A DNA stretch of 64,000 bases from Calliphora vicina (lineage: Eukaryota; Arthropoda; Insecta; Diptera; Calliphoridae). The translations under genes were made by a program, and so were the position numbers. Shown here in pieces: positions 9,648-20,900 of the stretch. Where the stretch lies: the NCBI RefSeq assembly GCF_958450345.1, contig NW_027052622.1:642404-706403 (forward strand), read 5' to 3'. The first letter of the stretch is position 1. Each line of letters opens with the position of its first letter. The notes beneath the pieces are model-generated. The model saw only the letters and a program-made list of their open reading frames with translations, searched no databases and was not told the origin of the DNA.

Positions 9648-9962
9648 TAATACATATGTTGATTACAATGGATAAAAACATATTTTAATAAAAATTATTT
9701 ACATAAAACCAAAATTAACTTTTTCTCAGTAATTTTTTTAATGTCCAGTTTTTTTTGATTTGTCCAGCTTTTTATACCCCAATGTCCAGCTTTTTGCAAA
9801 TCTTAATCTGGCAACCCTAGGTGGCACCCAGTTAAAGTCGGTTCAATTTAAAACACACTTTAATTTTGACTATAGTTGCAAATTAATTAAAAGCAGGTTT
9901 TTATTTTAAAGTTGTTTCTAAAAAGAACCGACTTTAGTGTTTGACTATGATTATGGGCCATT

Positions 9963-10771
9963 GTTTTTTTTTTAATTTATAGCAGGAAAATAATTTTGAA
10001 AAAATAAATTTTAGTTTTATTAAATATGTTTTATTTTATTAATTGAATGATAAACATCGAATTTAAAAAAATATTCGACTATGACAAGTTATTTCGGTAT
10101 TCAGTAGAAATAAGAAAATTTAAATATTTTTTTTAAACTGGAGTTTCTTTACTTTCACACTTGCTTTATATCAGTTTCATTCATTGAAATCTGTCTATAG
10201 TTGTTGAAGGTACAAGCAGTGCAATATGTTCCTAACCTTTGACACTTTATGTTGCAACAGGAAGGTCATAATTTTGCAATCGGAGCAGTAGCTTAGAAGA
10301 TTCAGATTTATTACCACTTCTTTGCGATTGACACAAGTGTGTGTTGGGCGTTAATTAAAATTATGCCCAAATAGAAGAAATCACTTTGTAATGCAGTGTG
10401 TTCCAATTGACCAATTGGCCAAACTGTCCGTAATATATGAAATATTTACTAAGATAAGCCGCTTATCGAGATAAAGATTAAGAAACCATTGCGCATAATC
10501 GAAACCGCTGAATGTAATAAAGGTAGTAAAGATAGATATATTTCGCTTGGTCAAAAGATATGCACTAACCGAAGATGATAAAAAACCTTTACCCATAGAA
10601 TTTTCCGTTTTTAACAAGATTAATACTTAAATAACCACCCAAAACTATAAACAACCTAACTTTTTGGTATGTAGATACATTTTTATTTGAGAAATTAGTA
10701 CAATTGTTGTTCAGAGTTTTATTTTATTTTAAAATGAATGCTGCTGTATCTATTTATTATTAAACTGCTTG
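9963..10771. other. Intronic AT-rich DNA upstream of the Rbp6 exon
   Basis: No gene recognised. The minus-strand frame at 10381-10617 has no recognisable domain. A GATAAG-CCG-CTTATC hairpin palindrome lies near 10453. By position this is the distal part of the intron preceding the exon at 10805. Confidence 0.5.
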
Positions 10772-10804
10772 CTAATCATTTTGTTTTTCTTCTTCTCGTT
10801 TTAG
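10772..10804 (+). promoter_or_regulatory. Branch point, polypyrimidine tract and 3' splice site
   Basis: CTAAT (10772-10776) matches the fly branch-point consensus and sits about 28 bases before the acceptor. It is followed by a T/C-rich tract (TTTTGTTTTTCTTCTTCTC) and TTTTAG. This is a strong acceptor for the following exon. Confidence 0.8.
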
Positions 10805-10845
10805 GAAAATGTTTATTGGTGGCCTTAGTTGGCAAACAAGTCCAG
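10805..10845 (+). CDS. Rbp6: Rbp6 (Musashi-family RNA-binding protein) short RRM1 exon
   Basis: The 41-bp exon encodes KMFIGGLSWQTSP, with one leading base and one trailing G completing split codons. This is the beta-1/RNP2 strand (MFIGGL) and start of helix 1 of RRM1 in Musashi proteins, which bind short UAG-containing RNA motifs and control translation. From memory Drosophila Rbp6 reads KMFIGGLSWQTSP followed by E, agreeing with the trailing G; musashi itself differs (KMFVGGLSWQTS then S). Vertebrate MSI1 also has an exon boundary near this point. Flanking acceptor and GTAAGT donor are strong. The internal ATG could start a shorter isoform but is the conserved second residue. No other exon of the gene is visible in the window. 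Identity to the Musashi family is confident; Rbp6 versus another paralogue less so. Confidence 0.82.
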
Positions 10846-10851
10846 GTAAGT
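10846..10851 (+). promoter_or_regulatory. 5' splice donor of the Rbp6 exon
   Basis: CAG followed by GTAAGT is the full metazoan donor consensus. Confidence 0.85.
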
Positions 10852-11384
10852 TGGCCGAACCAAAAACATTTTTCATTTTTAGTATAACATATTGCAAAAT
10901 CTGCATCATCATGAATTCTGTCGACAAAGTGTGAAGTATTTAGTGCTTGCTTCTAAATTATTTATTCGTGTACAATATTTAAGGAATTTTTTTATAGTTT
11001 TCTTTGTAACAATAATATAAGAAATAATTAGTGAACAAACAGGCAAAATCTATTATTATGTGCAAAAATAAAATTTGTAAATTGTAAATTTGTAATAAAC
11101 GAAAAGAACCACATAAAAACTAACGAATGAAACTTGCACTCTGAATGACTTTTCTATGTTTTGTCTGCAAATTAAATTTTAACGAATTTGCAACATTTGC
11201 ACATGCCATCAACGATTGAGTGGCGACACACAAAAAAAGAAAACCAAATTAACGAAGAAGATTTAAAAAATATTTAATTTCAATCTGTTTAATAAATTGT
11301 ACTACTAATTTTCTAAGGTCATAGAGATTAAAAGTAATGTGATCATTAAACAAATTATTGCTTTAATTTGTTACAGAATATAAA
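10852..11384. other. Proximal intron sequence, nothing recognised
   Basis: AT-rich DNA without recognisable coding or repeat structure. The 3' untranslated end of the minus-strand LINE probably reaches into the right part of this stretch, but no poly(A) or TAA repeat marks where it stops. Confidence 0.5.
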
Positions 11385-11418
11385 CTAAATAAAGTTCAAT
11401 TTACAATATGTAGGTACA

Positions 11419-12114
11419 TTATTTGAGTGCAAGTAATTCAACAATACCCCAAAAACGACATCTGGACGGACGAAACCTCGTAAAACATTTACTTTTATGG
11501 CAGTTTGTTGTAATTGGTAGTTGTAGGGGTAATTTTTCTGGATTAATTGTCTGATAAAAATGGTTATATCTATTCCATTTATTTTGAATGGATACATTCA
11601 AGTTTTTAATAGCAGTTCTAGAAATGAAGCTTTTAGATGGTGGTATGTGAAGAAATGTGGGTTTTTTGCTAGTTGCTTTAGCCGCAATATCTGCAGCTTC
11701 ATTACCGTTAATGCCAATATGACTGGGTATCCATAACAATTTAACTTTTGCCAGTAGCTGAATTAAAAGCTGTTGAATGATAATAATTAAGTCATTTTTA
11801 TTTCGAACATTTGCAGCGGCATCAAAAACTGAACGGCTATCGGTACAAATGATATATTTATTAGATTGCGATTTACAAAATTTTAGAGCTTCTATTATGG
11901 CTATACTCTCGGCTTCGAATATATTTGCGTTATTGGGAAGATTTCCCGTTTTCAATGTAGAACCTGATTCATCAGTCACTGCAAACCCAACGTTGTGAGA
12001 TGTTTTTGAGCCACCTGTAAACAAAAATTGCCAATTATCATGTTTGTGTGTAGTGAAAACTTCGTTAAATAGTGACTTAAATACGAAAGTGTCGACAGTG
12101 TTTTTGTTAAACAA
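11419..12114 (-). pseudogene. LINE ORF2 part 3: RNase H with a lost catalytic residue
   Basis: The frame opens without an ATG (first codon TTG), so it is a shifted continuation. RNase H motifs are present: FEAES with E69, CTDSRSV with D92, WIPSHIGINGNEAAD with H132 and D142. The first motif, normally TDGS, reads TGGS, so the first metal-binding aspartate is glycine (codon GGT at 12013-12015, one base from GAT). The last about 25 residues are off-frame: homology (FGVLLNYLHSNNVPTYC) continues in the frame covering 11385-11597, implying a further shift near 11440-11500. The enzyme is predicted inactive. Confidence 0.82.
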
Positions 12115-14131
12115 TTTTAAATTGTTTAGAAAGATATTTTCGTCTAAATACCATGGTGGGAAGTTTTCTACAGTGGCTTTGTATTTTTGAATGTTGAAGT
12201 ATGTGTGCCAAAGTAGATGGGCATTTTAGCTCGTTTCTTCTCTTACTTAATAGTGTGATAGGTTTATAAAGTAAAGAATATTTGGTACACCATATTTTGT
12301 GTACTAAACGTAGTTTCAATTTTTTATCATGTATGCGAAGATTATCAAATCCTGCTTCTGCCTGTAAATTTTTTATAGGTGTTGTTCTGAATGCTCTGAG
12401 GCTTGTTCTTAATGCAGCGTTAAGGATGTTTTGTACAGGATTGAAGATTGATTTTGCAGCTTTACTGTATATTACCAAACCATAGTCGATTTTACCAAGT
12501 ATTATAGATTTAGTTTGATGAAGTAAACTGTTAGTATGCATTTGGCTCTTAGAAGATGATAAATATTTAATTATATTAAGTCTGTTAGTAAGATTATTTT
12601 TTAAATAATTACAATGTATCTTAAAGCTATGTTTGGAATCGAAGTATAAACCTAAGATTTTACAATCTTTCACATTTTTAATATTGTTGTTTTTGAAACG
12701 AAGATCGATTGAATTGCAATTATGTTTATTACAGATATGCAGATGACTCGTTTTTTCAAACGAGACATCTGCACCTGAAATTTTAGACCATTCATCAATT
12801 TCATGTAAAGTATTTAACAAATTATTCTCAATTTCATCATTCAATTGGTCTTTCGCTATGACATAAAGATCATCCGCATAAATGCAGTGTTCAACTCTTT
12901 TATTACTACTTATAATGCGACTAAGGTCATCAAAAGCTATAATAAAAAGTGTTACTGAAAGTGGGGATCCTTGTGGAATTCCATTGTGGAGGGGAAATAT
13001 GTTGGAGGAAGTATTATTTACACGAACTGTAAATTTTCTATTCAATAGAAACGATTTAATTATTTTAAACATTTTCGGGCCGACAGTTTGAAGTACATTG
13101 TGTATACCAATTTTGTCAAACGCCTTAATAAAGTCGATTGATAAAATTGAGGTGTGCCTCTTGGATGACCTATTTTTACAAATTGTATGGTCTAAGTACA
13201 GTAGGGTGTCTATTGTGCTCAAGCCAGATTGAAAACCAATTTGGTGTTGTGATAAAAGTTTATACTTTCGAATAAACCACATAAGCCGTCTTGAAATAAT
13301 TTTCTCTAAAATCTTTGCGATACAGGGGAGGAGTGAAATGGGGCGATAAGAATCAATATTATCCAAAGGTTTATTATTTTTATAAATAGTTACTACAGAG
13401 GCAGTTTTGAAGAATTGGGGAATTATTCCCGAGTCAAAGATATTGTTAAATAATTTTAAAATCCTATTTTTAAAATCTTTTGGAAGGTTAACAAGCATTG
13501 GATATGATATTTTATCCAATCCTGGAGTTTTACCTTTAGAGGTGCTTAGGCTATGAGTTAATTCCGTAAAGTTAAAAGGCTTTTCCATTTCTTTAGATTT
13601 GGCAGAAACAGTTGGGATTTCCAGAGATAAGAGAATATGATTTTTTTCATTTCGAAAATTTTGAGAAAAATTTTCGTCATTGGAATTTTCAGACCAACAC
13701 TTTGCAATGGATTCCGATATGTGGTATGCATATGTAATTATCCTACCATTTAAAGAAATTGATTCTATTGTCCGAGGGACAAAATTGCCTGTTAGTTTCC
13801 TAACATTCTGCCATAAGACACCAGAGGGGATAGAAGGATTTAAATTTTTTGTAAATTCATTAAAAGATCTAATTTTGGCTAATTTTTTTGCTCTAGAAAA
13901 TTGAGCATTTTTCCTCTTATAATTTATTAGATTTTCAATAGACATATTACGCCGAAATAGCCTCCATGCCGATTGTTTCTCATTCCTAATATTCTGTAGA
14001 TCTTTTGACCACCATGGGACAATCCTTCTTTTTACATAATTAGAAGTCATAGGAATACTTTCGTTGGCAGATATTCTAATTATTTTTCTAATAGATGCAG
14101 CTTCTTTATTTATATTATCAGATATTTCCAT
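12107..14131 (-). pseudogene. LINE ORF2 part 2: reverse transcriptase
   Basis: The 674-codon frame has the LINE RT order: PWWSKDL in the linker (about residue 40), SYRPISLLP (about 260-270), GFQSGLSTIDTLL, SIDFIKAFDKI with the first catalytic aspartate, GIPQGSPLSVTLF, and the YADD box at residues 418-421 with both catalytic aspartates. It copies the element RNA at the nicked target. The frame stops at 12107 in the middle of the linker to RNase H, whose homology resumes from about 12114 in another frame. The RT core itself shows no missing motif. Confidence 0.88.
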
Positions 14132-14880
14132 TAGCTATAATGACTATAATGGGAGATTTTACTTTGAAAAATTAACCAATTGGCTCGCTTTGTGTTAAAT
14201 TTACTTATATTAGTTCTATTGTTATCATTATTAGTTAGAATTTGGGTAGAAATTGGGTAGTGGTCGCTGTTATAAAGGTCATCAATTATTCTCCATCTAC
14301 ATATGGGGATAATAGACATTGAAGCAATTGACAAATCAATATGTGTAAAAGTGTTATGAGAACTGAAATGAGTTGGGGACCCATCATTTAAGATGCCAAG
14401 GTCAGAATCAATTATAAATTGTTCAATAATAGAACCCTTTAAATTAGTTGTGGGAGAGCCCCAAAGTGTGTTCCAGGCGTTAAAATCACCAACAAGTAAA
14501 ATTGGTGTCCTGATGTTTTCAATTAGACTATCTAAAATAGATTTAGATAAAACATCTTGGGGTGGTAAGTATAAAGATAATATAGAAAATTTTATTGTGC
14601 TGCTTATTTCCATGCCAACCACATTAATTGATTGGCCCGTGCGTAAAAGTTTATGCGGTATGTTCTTTTTTATGAGAATGGCTGATCCTTGTTTAGCATT
14701 TAGATTAGGATTAAAAAAATAACCAGTATACTCCTTAGGTGTCATCGGAGAATGGTCAGATTTGCATTTTGTCTCTTGTAGACATATGACATCAGGATTT
14801 GTTTCAGAAATAAGAAGCTGTAGATTGCAATAATTGTTGTAATATCCTCTAATATTCCACTGAATAATATTCAGGACCAT
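14131..14880 (-). pseudogene. LINE ORF2 part 1: APE-type endonuclease
   Basis: The 249-codon frame begins MVLNIIQWNIRG and carries the full set of APE endonuclease signatures: N9 in QWNIRG, E36 in LQET, D132 and N134 in GDFNAWN, D182 in THIDLS, and D206-H207 in SDHYPI. This domain nicks target DNA to prime reverse transcription. The frame ends at 14131-14133 just after a direct repeat (CATTATAGT/CATTATAGC), and the protein homology continues in another frame from 14131. A TAATG overlap joins the two frames. It looks like a frameshift in the linker rather than a natural ORF boundary, because I-group ORF2 is normally one frame. Confidence 0.85.
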
Positions 14881-14950
14881 AGTAAAATTATAAAAATATT
14901 GTAAAGCAATTAAAATTTGTGCTAGTTTGTTTTATAGTTAATCTGAAGTC

Positions 14951-17900
14951 TATGTAATGTATGTAATGTATGTAATGTATGTAATGTATGTAATGTATGT
15001 AATGTATGTAATGTATGTAATGTATGTAATGTATGTAATGTATGTAATGTATGTAATGTATGTAATGTATGTAATGTATGTAATGTATGTAATGTATGTA
15101 ATGTATGTAATGTATGTAATGTATGTAATGTATGTAATGTATGTAATGTATGTAATGTATGTAATGTATGTAATGTATGTAATGTATGTAATGTATGTAA
15201 TGTATGTAATGTATGTAATGTATGTAATGTATGTAATGTATGTAATGTATGTAATGTATGTAATGTATGTAATGTATGTAATGTATGTAATGTATGTAAT
15301 GTATGTAATGTATGTAATGTATGTAATGTATGTAATGTATGTAATGTATGTAATGTATGTAATGTATGTAATGTATGTAATGTATGTAATGTATGTAATG
15401 TATGTAATGTATGTAATGTATGTAATGTATGTAATGTATGTAATGTATGTAATGTATGTAATGTATGTAATGTATGTAATGTATGTAATGTATGTAATGT
15501 ATGTAATGTATGTAATGTATGTAATGTATGTAATGTATGTAATGTATGTAATGTATGTAATGTATGTAATGTATGTAATGTATGTAATGTATGTAATGTA
15601 TGTAATGTATGTAATGTATGTAATGTATGTAATGTATGTAATGTATGTAATGTATGTAATGTATGTAATGTATGTAATGTATGTAATGTATGTAATGTAT
15701 GTAATGTATGTAATGTATGTAATGTATGTAATGTATGTAATGTATGTAATGTATGTAATGTATGTAATGTATGTAATGTATGTAATGTATGTAATGTATG
15801 TAATGTATGTAATGTATGTAATGTATGTAATGTATGTAATGTATGTAATGTATGTAATGTATGTAATGTATGTAATGTATGTAATGTATGTAATGTATGT
15901 AATGTATGTAATGTATGTAATGTATGTAATGTATGTAATGTATGTAATGTATGTAATGTATGTAATGTATGTAATGTATGTAATGTATGTAATGTATGTA
16001 ATGTATGTAATGTATGTAATGTATGTAATGTATGTAATGTATGTAATGTATGTAATGTATGTAATGTATGTAATGTATGTAATGTATGTAATGTATGTAA
16101 TGTATGTAATGTATGTAATGTATGTAATGTATGTAATGTATGTAATGTATGTAATGTATGTAATGTATGTAATGTATGTAATGTATGTAATGTATGTAAT
16201 GTATGTAATGTATGTAATGTATGTAATGTATGTAATGTATGTAATGTATGTAATGTATGTAATGTATGTAATGTATGTAATGTATGTAATGTATGTAATG
16301 TATGTAATGTATGTAATGTATGTAATGTATGTAATGTATGTAATGTATGTAATGTATGTAATGTATGTAATGTATGTAATGTATGTAATGTATGTAATGT
16401 ATGTAATGTATGTAATGTATGTAATGTATGTAATGTATGTAATGTATGTAATGTATGTAATGTATGTAATGTATGTAATGTATGTAATGTATGTAATGTA
16501 TGTAATGTATGTAATGTATGTAATGTATGTAATGTATGTAATGTATGTAATGTATGTAATGTATGTAATGTATGTAATGTATGTAATGTATGTAATGTAT
16601 GTAATGTATGTAATGTATGTAATGTATGTAATGTATGTAATGTATGTAATGTATGTAATGTATGTAATGTATGTAATGTATGTAATGTATGTAATGTATG
16701 TAATGTATGTAATGTATGTAATGTATGTAATGTATGTAATGTATGTAATGTATGTAATGTATGTAATGTATGTAATGTATGTAATGTATGTAATGTATGT
16801 AATGTATGTAATGTATGTAATGTATGTAATGTATGTAATGTATGTAATGTATGTAATGTATGTAATGTATGTAATGTATGTAATGTATGTAATGTATGTA
16901 ATGTATGTAATGTATGTAATGTATGTAATGTATGTAATGTATGTAATGTATGTAATGTATGTAATGTATGTAATGTATGTAATGTATGTAATGTATGTAA
17001 TGTATGTAATGTATGTAATGTATGTAATGTATGTAATGTATGTAATGTATGTAATGTATGTAATGTATGTAATGTATGTAATGTATGTAATGTATGTAAT
17101 GTATGTAATGTATGTAATGTATGTAATGTATGTAATGTATGTAATGTATGTAATGTATGTAATGTATGTAATGTATGTAATGTATGTAATGTATGTAATG
17201 TATGTAATGTATGTAATGTATGTAATGTATGTAATGTATGTAATGTATGTAATGTATGTAATGTATGTAATGTATGTAATGTATGTAATGTATGTAATGT
17301 ATGTAATGTATGTAATGTATGTAATGTATGTAATGTATGTAATGTATGTAATGTATGTAATGTATGTAATGTATGTAATGTATGTAATGTATGTAATGTA
17401 TGTAATGTATGTAATGTATGTAATGTATGTAATGTATGTAATGTATGTAATGTATGTAATGTATGTAATGTATGTAATGTATGTAATGTATGTAATGTAT
17501 GTAATGTATGTAATGTATGTAATGTATGTAATGTATGTAATGTATGTAATGTATGTAATGTATGTAATGTATGTAATGTATGTAATGTATGTAATGTATG
17601 TAATGTATGTAATGTATGTAATGTATGTAATGTATGTAATGTATGTAATGTATGTAATGTATGTAATGTATGTAATGTATGTAATGTATGTAATGTATGT
17701 AATGTATGTAATGTATGTAATGTATGTAATGTATGTAATGTATGTAATGTATGTAATGTATGTAATGTATGTAATGTATGTAATGTATGTAATGTATGTA
17801 ATGTATGTAATGTATGTAATGTATGTAATGTATGTAATGTATGTAATGTATGTAATGTATGTAATGTATGTAATGTATGTAATGTATGTAATGTATGTAA

Positions 17901-20900
17901 TGTATGTAATGTATGTAATGTATGTAATGTATGTAATGTATGTAATGTATGTAATGTATGTAATGTATGTAATGTATGTAATGTATGTAATGTATGTAAT
18001 GTATGTAATGTATGTAATGTATGTAATGTATGTAATGTATGTAATGTATGTAATGTATGTAATGTATGTAATGTATGTAATGTATGTAATGTATGTAATG
18101 TATGTAATGTATGTAATGTATGTAATGTATGTAATGTATGTAATGTATGTAATGTATGTAATGTATGTAATGTATGTAATGTATGTAATGTATGTAATGT
18201 ATGTAATGTATGTAATGTATGTAATGTATGTAATGTATGTAATGTATGTAATGTATGTAATGTATGTAATGTATGTAATGTATGTAATGTATGTAATGTA
18301 TGTAATGTATGTAATGTATGTAATGTATGTAATGTATGTAATGTATGTAATGTATGTAATGTATGTAATGTATGTAATGTATGTAATGTATGTAATGTAT
18401 GTAATGTATGTAATGTATGTAATGTATGTAATGTATGTAATGTATGTAATGTATGTAATGTATGTAATGTATGTAATGTATGTAATGTATGTAATGTATG
18501 TAATGTATGTAATGTATGTAATGTATGTAATGTATGTAATGTATGTAATGTATGTAATGTATGTAATGTATGTAATGTATGTAATGTATGTAATGTATGT
18601 AATGTATGTAATGTATGTAATGTATGTAATGTATGTAATGTATGTAATGTATGTAATGTATGTAATGTATGTAATGTATGTAATGTATGTAATGTATGTA
18701 ATGTATGTAATGTATGTAATGTATGTAATGTATGTAATGTATGTAATGTATGTAATGTATGTAATGTATGTAATGTATGTAATGTATGTAATGTATGTAA
18801 TGTATGTAATGTATGTAATGTATGTAATGTATGTAATGTATGTAATGTATGTAATGTATGTAATGTATGTAATGTATGTAATGTATGTAATGTATGTAAT
18901 GTATGTAATGTATGTAATGTATGTAATGTATGTAATGTATGTAATGTATGTAATGTATGTAATGTATGTAATGTATGTAATGTATGTAATGTATGTAATG
19001 TATGTAATGTATGTAATGTATGTAATGTATGTAATGTATGTAATGTATGTAATGTATGTAATGTATGTAATGTATGTAATGTATGTAATGTATGTAATGT
19101 ATGTAATGTATGTAATGTATGTAATGTATGTAATGTATGTAATGTATGTAATGTATGTAATGTATGTAATGTATGTAATGTATGTAATGTATGTAATGTA
19201 TGTAATGTATGTAATGTATGTAATGTATGTAATGTATGTAATGTATGTAATGTATGTAATGTATGTAATGTATGTAATGTATGTAATGTATGTAATGTAT
19301 GTAATGTATGTAATGTATGTAATGTATGTAATGTATGTAATGTATGTAATGTATGTAATGTATGTAATGTATGTAATGTATGTAATGTATGTAATGTATG
19401 TAATGTATGTAATGTATGTAATGTATGTAATGTATGTAATGTATGTAATGTATGTAATGTATGTAATGTATGTAATGTATGTAATGTATGTAATGTATGT
19501 AATGTATGTAATGTATGTAATGTATGTAATGTATGTAATGTATGTAATGTATGTAATGTATGTAATGTATGTAATGTATGTAATGTATGTAATGTATGTA
19601 ATGTATGTAATGTATGTAATGTATGTAATGTATGTAATGTATGTAATGTATGTAATGTATGTAATGTATGTAATGTATGTAATGTATGTAATGTATGTAA
19701 TGTATGTAATGTATGTAATGTATGTAATGTATGTAATGTATGTAATGTATGTAATGTATGTAATGTATGTAATGTATGTAATGTATGTAATGTATGTAAT
19801 GTATGTAATGTATGTAATGTATGTAATGTATGTAATGTATGTAATGTATGTAATGTATGTAATGTATGTAATGTATGTAATGTATGTAATGTATGTAATG
19901 TATGTAATGTATGTAATGTATGTAATGTATGTAATGTATGTAATGTATGTAATGTATGTAATGTATGTAATGTATGTAATGTATGTAATGTATGTAATGT
20001 ATGTAATGTATGTAATGTATGTAATGTATGTAATGTATGTAATGTATGTAATGTATGTAATGTATGTAATGTATGTAATGTATGTAATGTATGTAATGTA
20101 TGTAATGTATGTAATGTATGTAATGTATGTAATGTATGTAATGTATGTAATGTATGTAATGTATGTAATGTATGTAATGTATGTAATGTATGTAATGTAT
20201 GTAATGTATGTAATGTATGTAATGTATGTAATGTATGTAATGTATGTAATGTATGTAATGTATGTAATGTATGTAATGTATGTAATGTATGTAATGTATG
20301 TAATGTATGTAATGTATGTAATGTATGTAATGTATGTAATGTATGTAATGTATGTAATGTATGTAATGTATGTAATGTATGTAATGTATGTAATGTATGT
20401 AATGTATGTAATGTATGTAATGTATGTAATGTATGTAATGTATGTAATGTATGTAATGTATGTAATGTATGTAATGTATGTAATGTATGTAATGTATGTA
20501 ATGTATGTAATGTATGTAATGTATGTAATGTATGTAATGTATGTAATGTATGTAATGTATGTAATGTATGTAATGTATGTAATGTATGTAATGTATGTAA
20601 TGTATGTAATGTATGTAATGTATGTAATGTATGTAATGTATGTAATGTATGTAATGTATGTAATGTATGTAATGTATGTAATGTATGTAATGTATGTAAT
20701 GTATGTAATGTATGTAATGTATGTAATGTATGTAATGTATGTAATGTATGTAATGTATGTAATGTATGTAATGTATGTAATGTATGTAATGTATGTAATG
20801 TATGTAATGTATGTAATGTATGTAATGTATGTAATGTATGTAATGTATGTAATGTATGTAATGTATGTAATGTATGTAATGTATGTAATGTATGTAATGT

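Larger units (their letters stand above)
6430..9819. mobile_element. hAT transposon, degraded and multiply interrupted
   Basis: The ends are TAGGGTTGCCA and, inverted, TGGCAACCCTA. The flanks are a perfect 8-bp duplication GGTGGCAC (6422-6429 and 9820-9827). Subterminal TGTCCAG motifs recur three times near each end. Together with a recognisable hAT dimerisation segment at 7151-7450, this makes superfamily assignment secure. The copy is dead: the transposase is frameshifted and mostly missing. At least two other elements (7451-8961 and probably 9071-9647) have inserted into it. Excluding them, about 1.3 kb of hAT sequence remains. Confidence 0.88.
4732..9959. mobile_element. Outer inverted-repeat transposon, host of a nested stack
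   Basis: GGCCCATAATCATAGTCA at 4732 is repeated exactly, inverted, at the right end (to 9959), and similarity continues into TAAAGTCG on both sides. Both flanks read ATT (4729-4731 and 9960-9962), a likely 3-bp target duplication. GG-initial ends with a 3-bp duplication recall PIF/Harbinger-type elements, but ATT is not the usual TWA, so the family is tentative. Excluding nested insertions about 1 kb of own sequence remains, with no transposase seen. It contains the elements at 4833-5639 and 6430-9819. Confidence 0.65.
11385..14950 (-). mobile_element. I-group non-LTR retrotransposon, 5'-truncated and dead
   Basis: Reading on the minus strand, about 70 bp of leader is followed by an ORF2 with APE-type endonuclease, reverse transcriptase and RNase H, then a cysteine-containing tail. 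Presence of RNase H downstream of RT points to the I group (I/LOA-like) rather than Jockey proper. ORF1 is missing: the element stops against the satellite at 14951. ORF2 is split into at least three frames with a further shift near its 3' end. The 3' boundary is uncertain because no A-rich tail was found and no target duplication could be identified. Confidence 0.88.

Noticed and set aside
10381..10617. 78-codon minus-strand frame upstream of the Rbp6 exon
   Set aside because: No recognisable domain or splice context; length is expected by chance in AT-rich DNA.
11777..14722. Plus-strand frames overlapping the LINE (11777, 12282, 12882, 13680, 14393)
   Set aside because: They are antisense shadows of the endonuclease, RT and RNase H frames, whose motifs are all on the minus strand.
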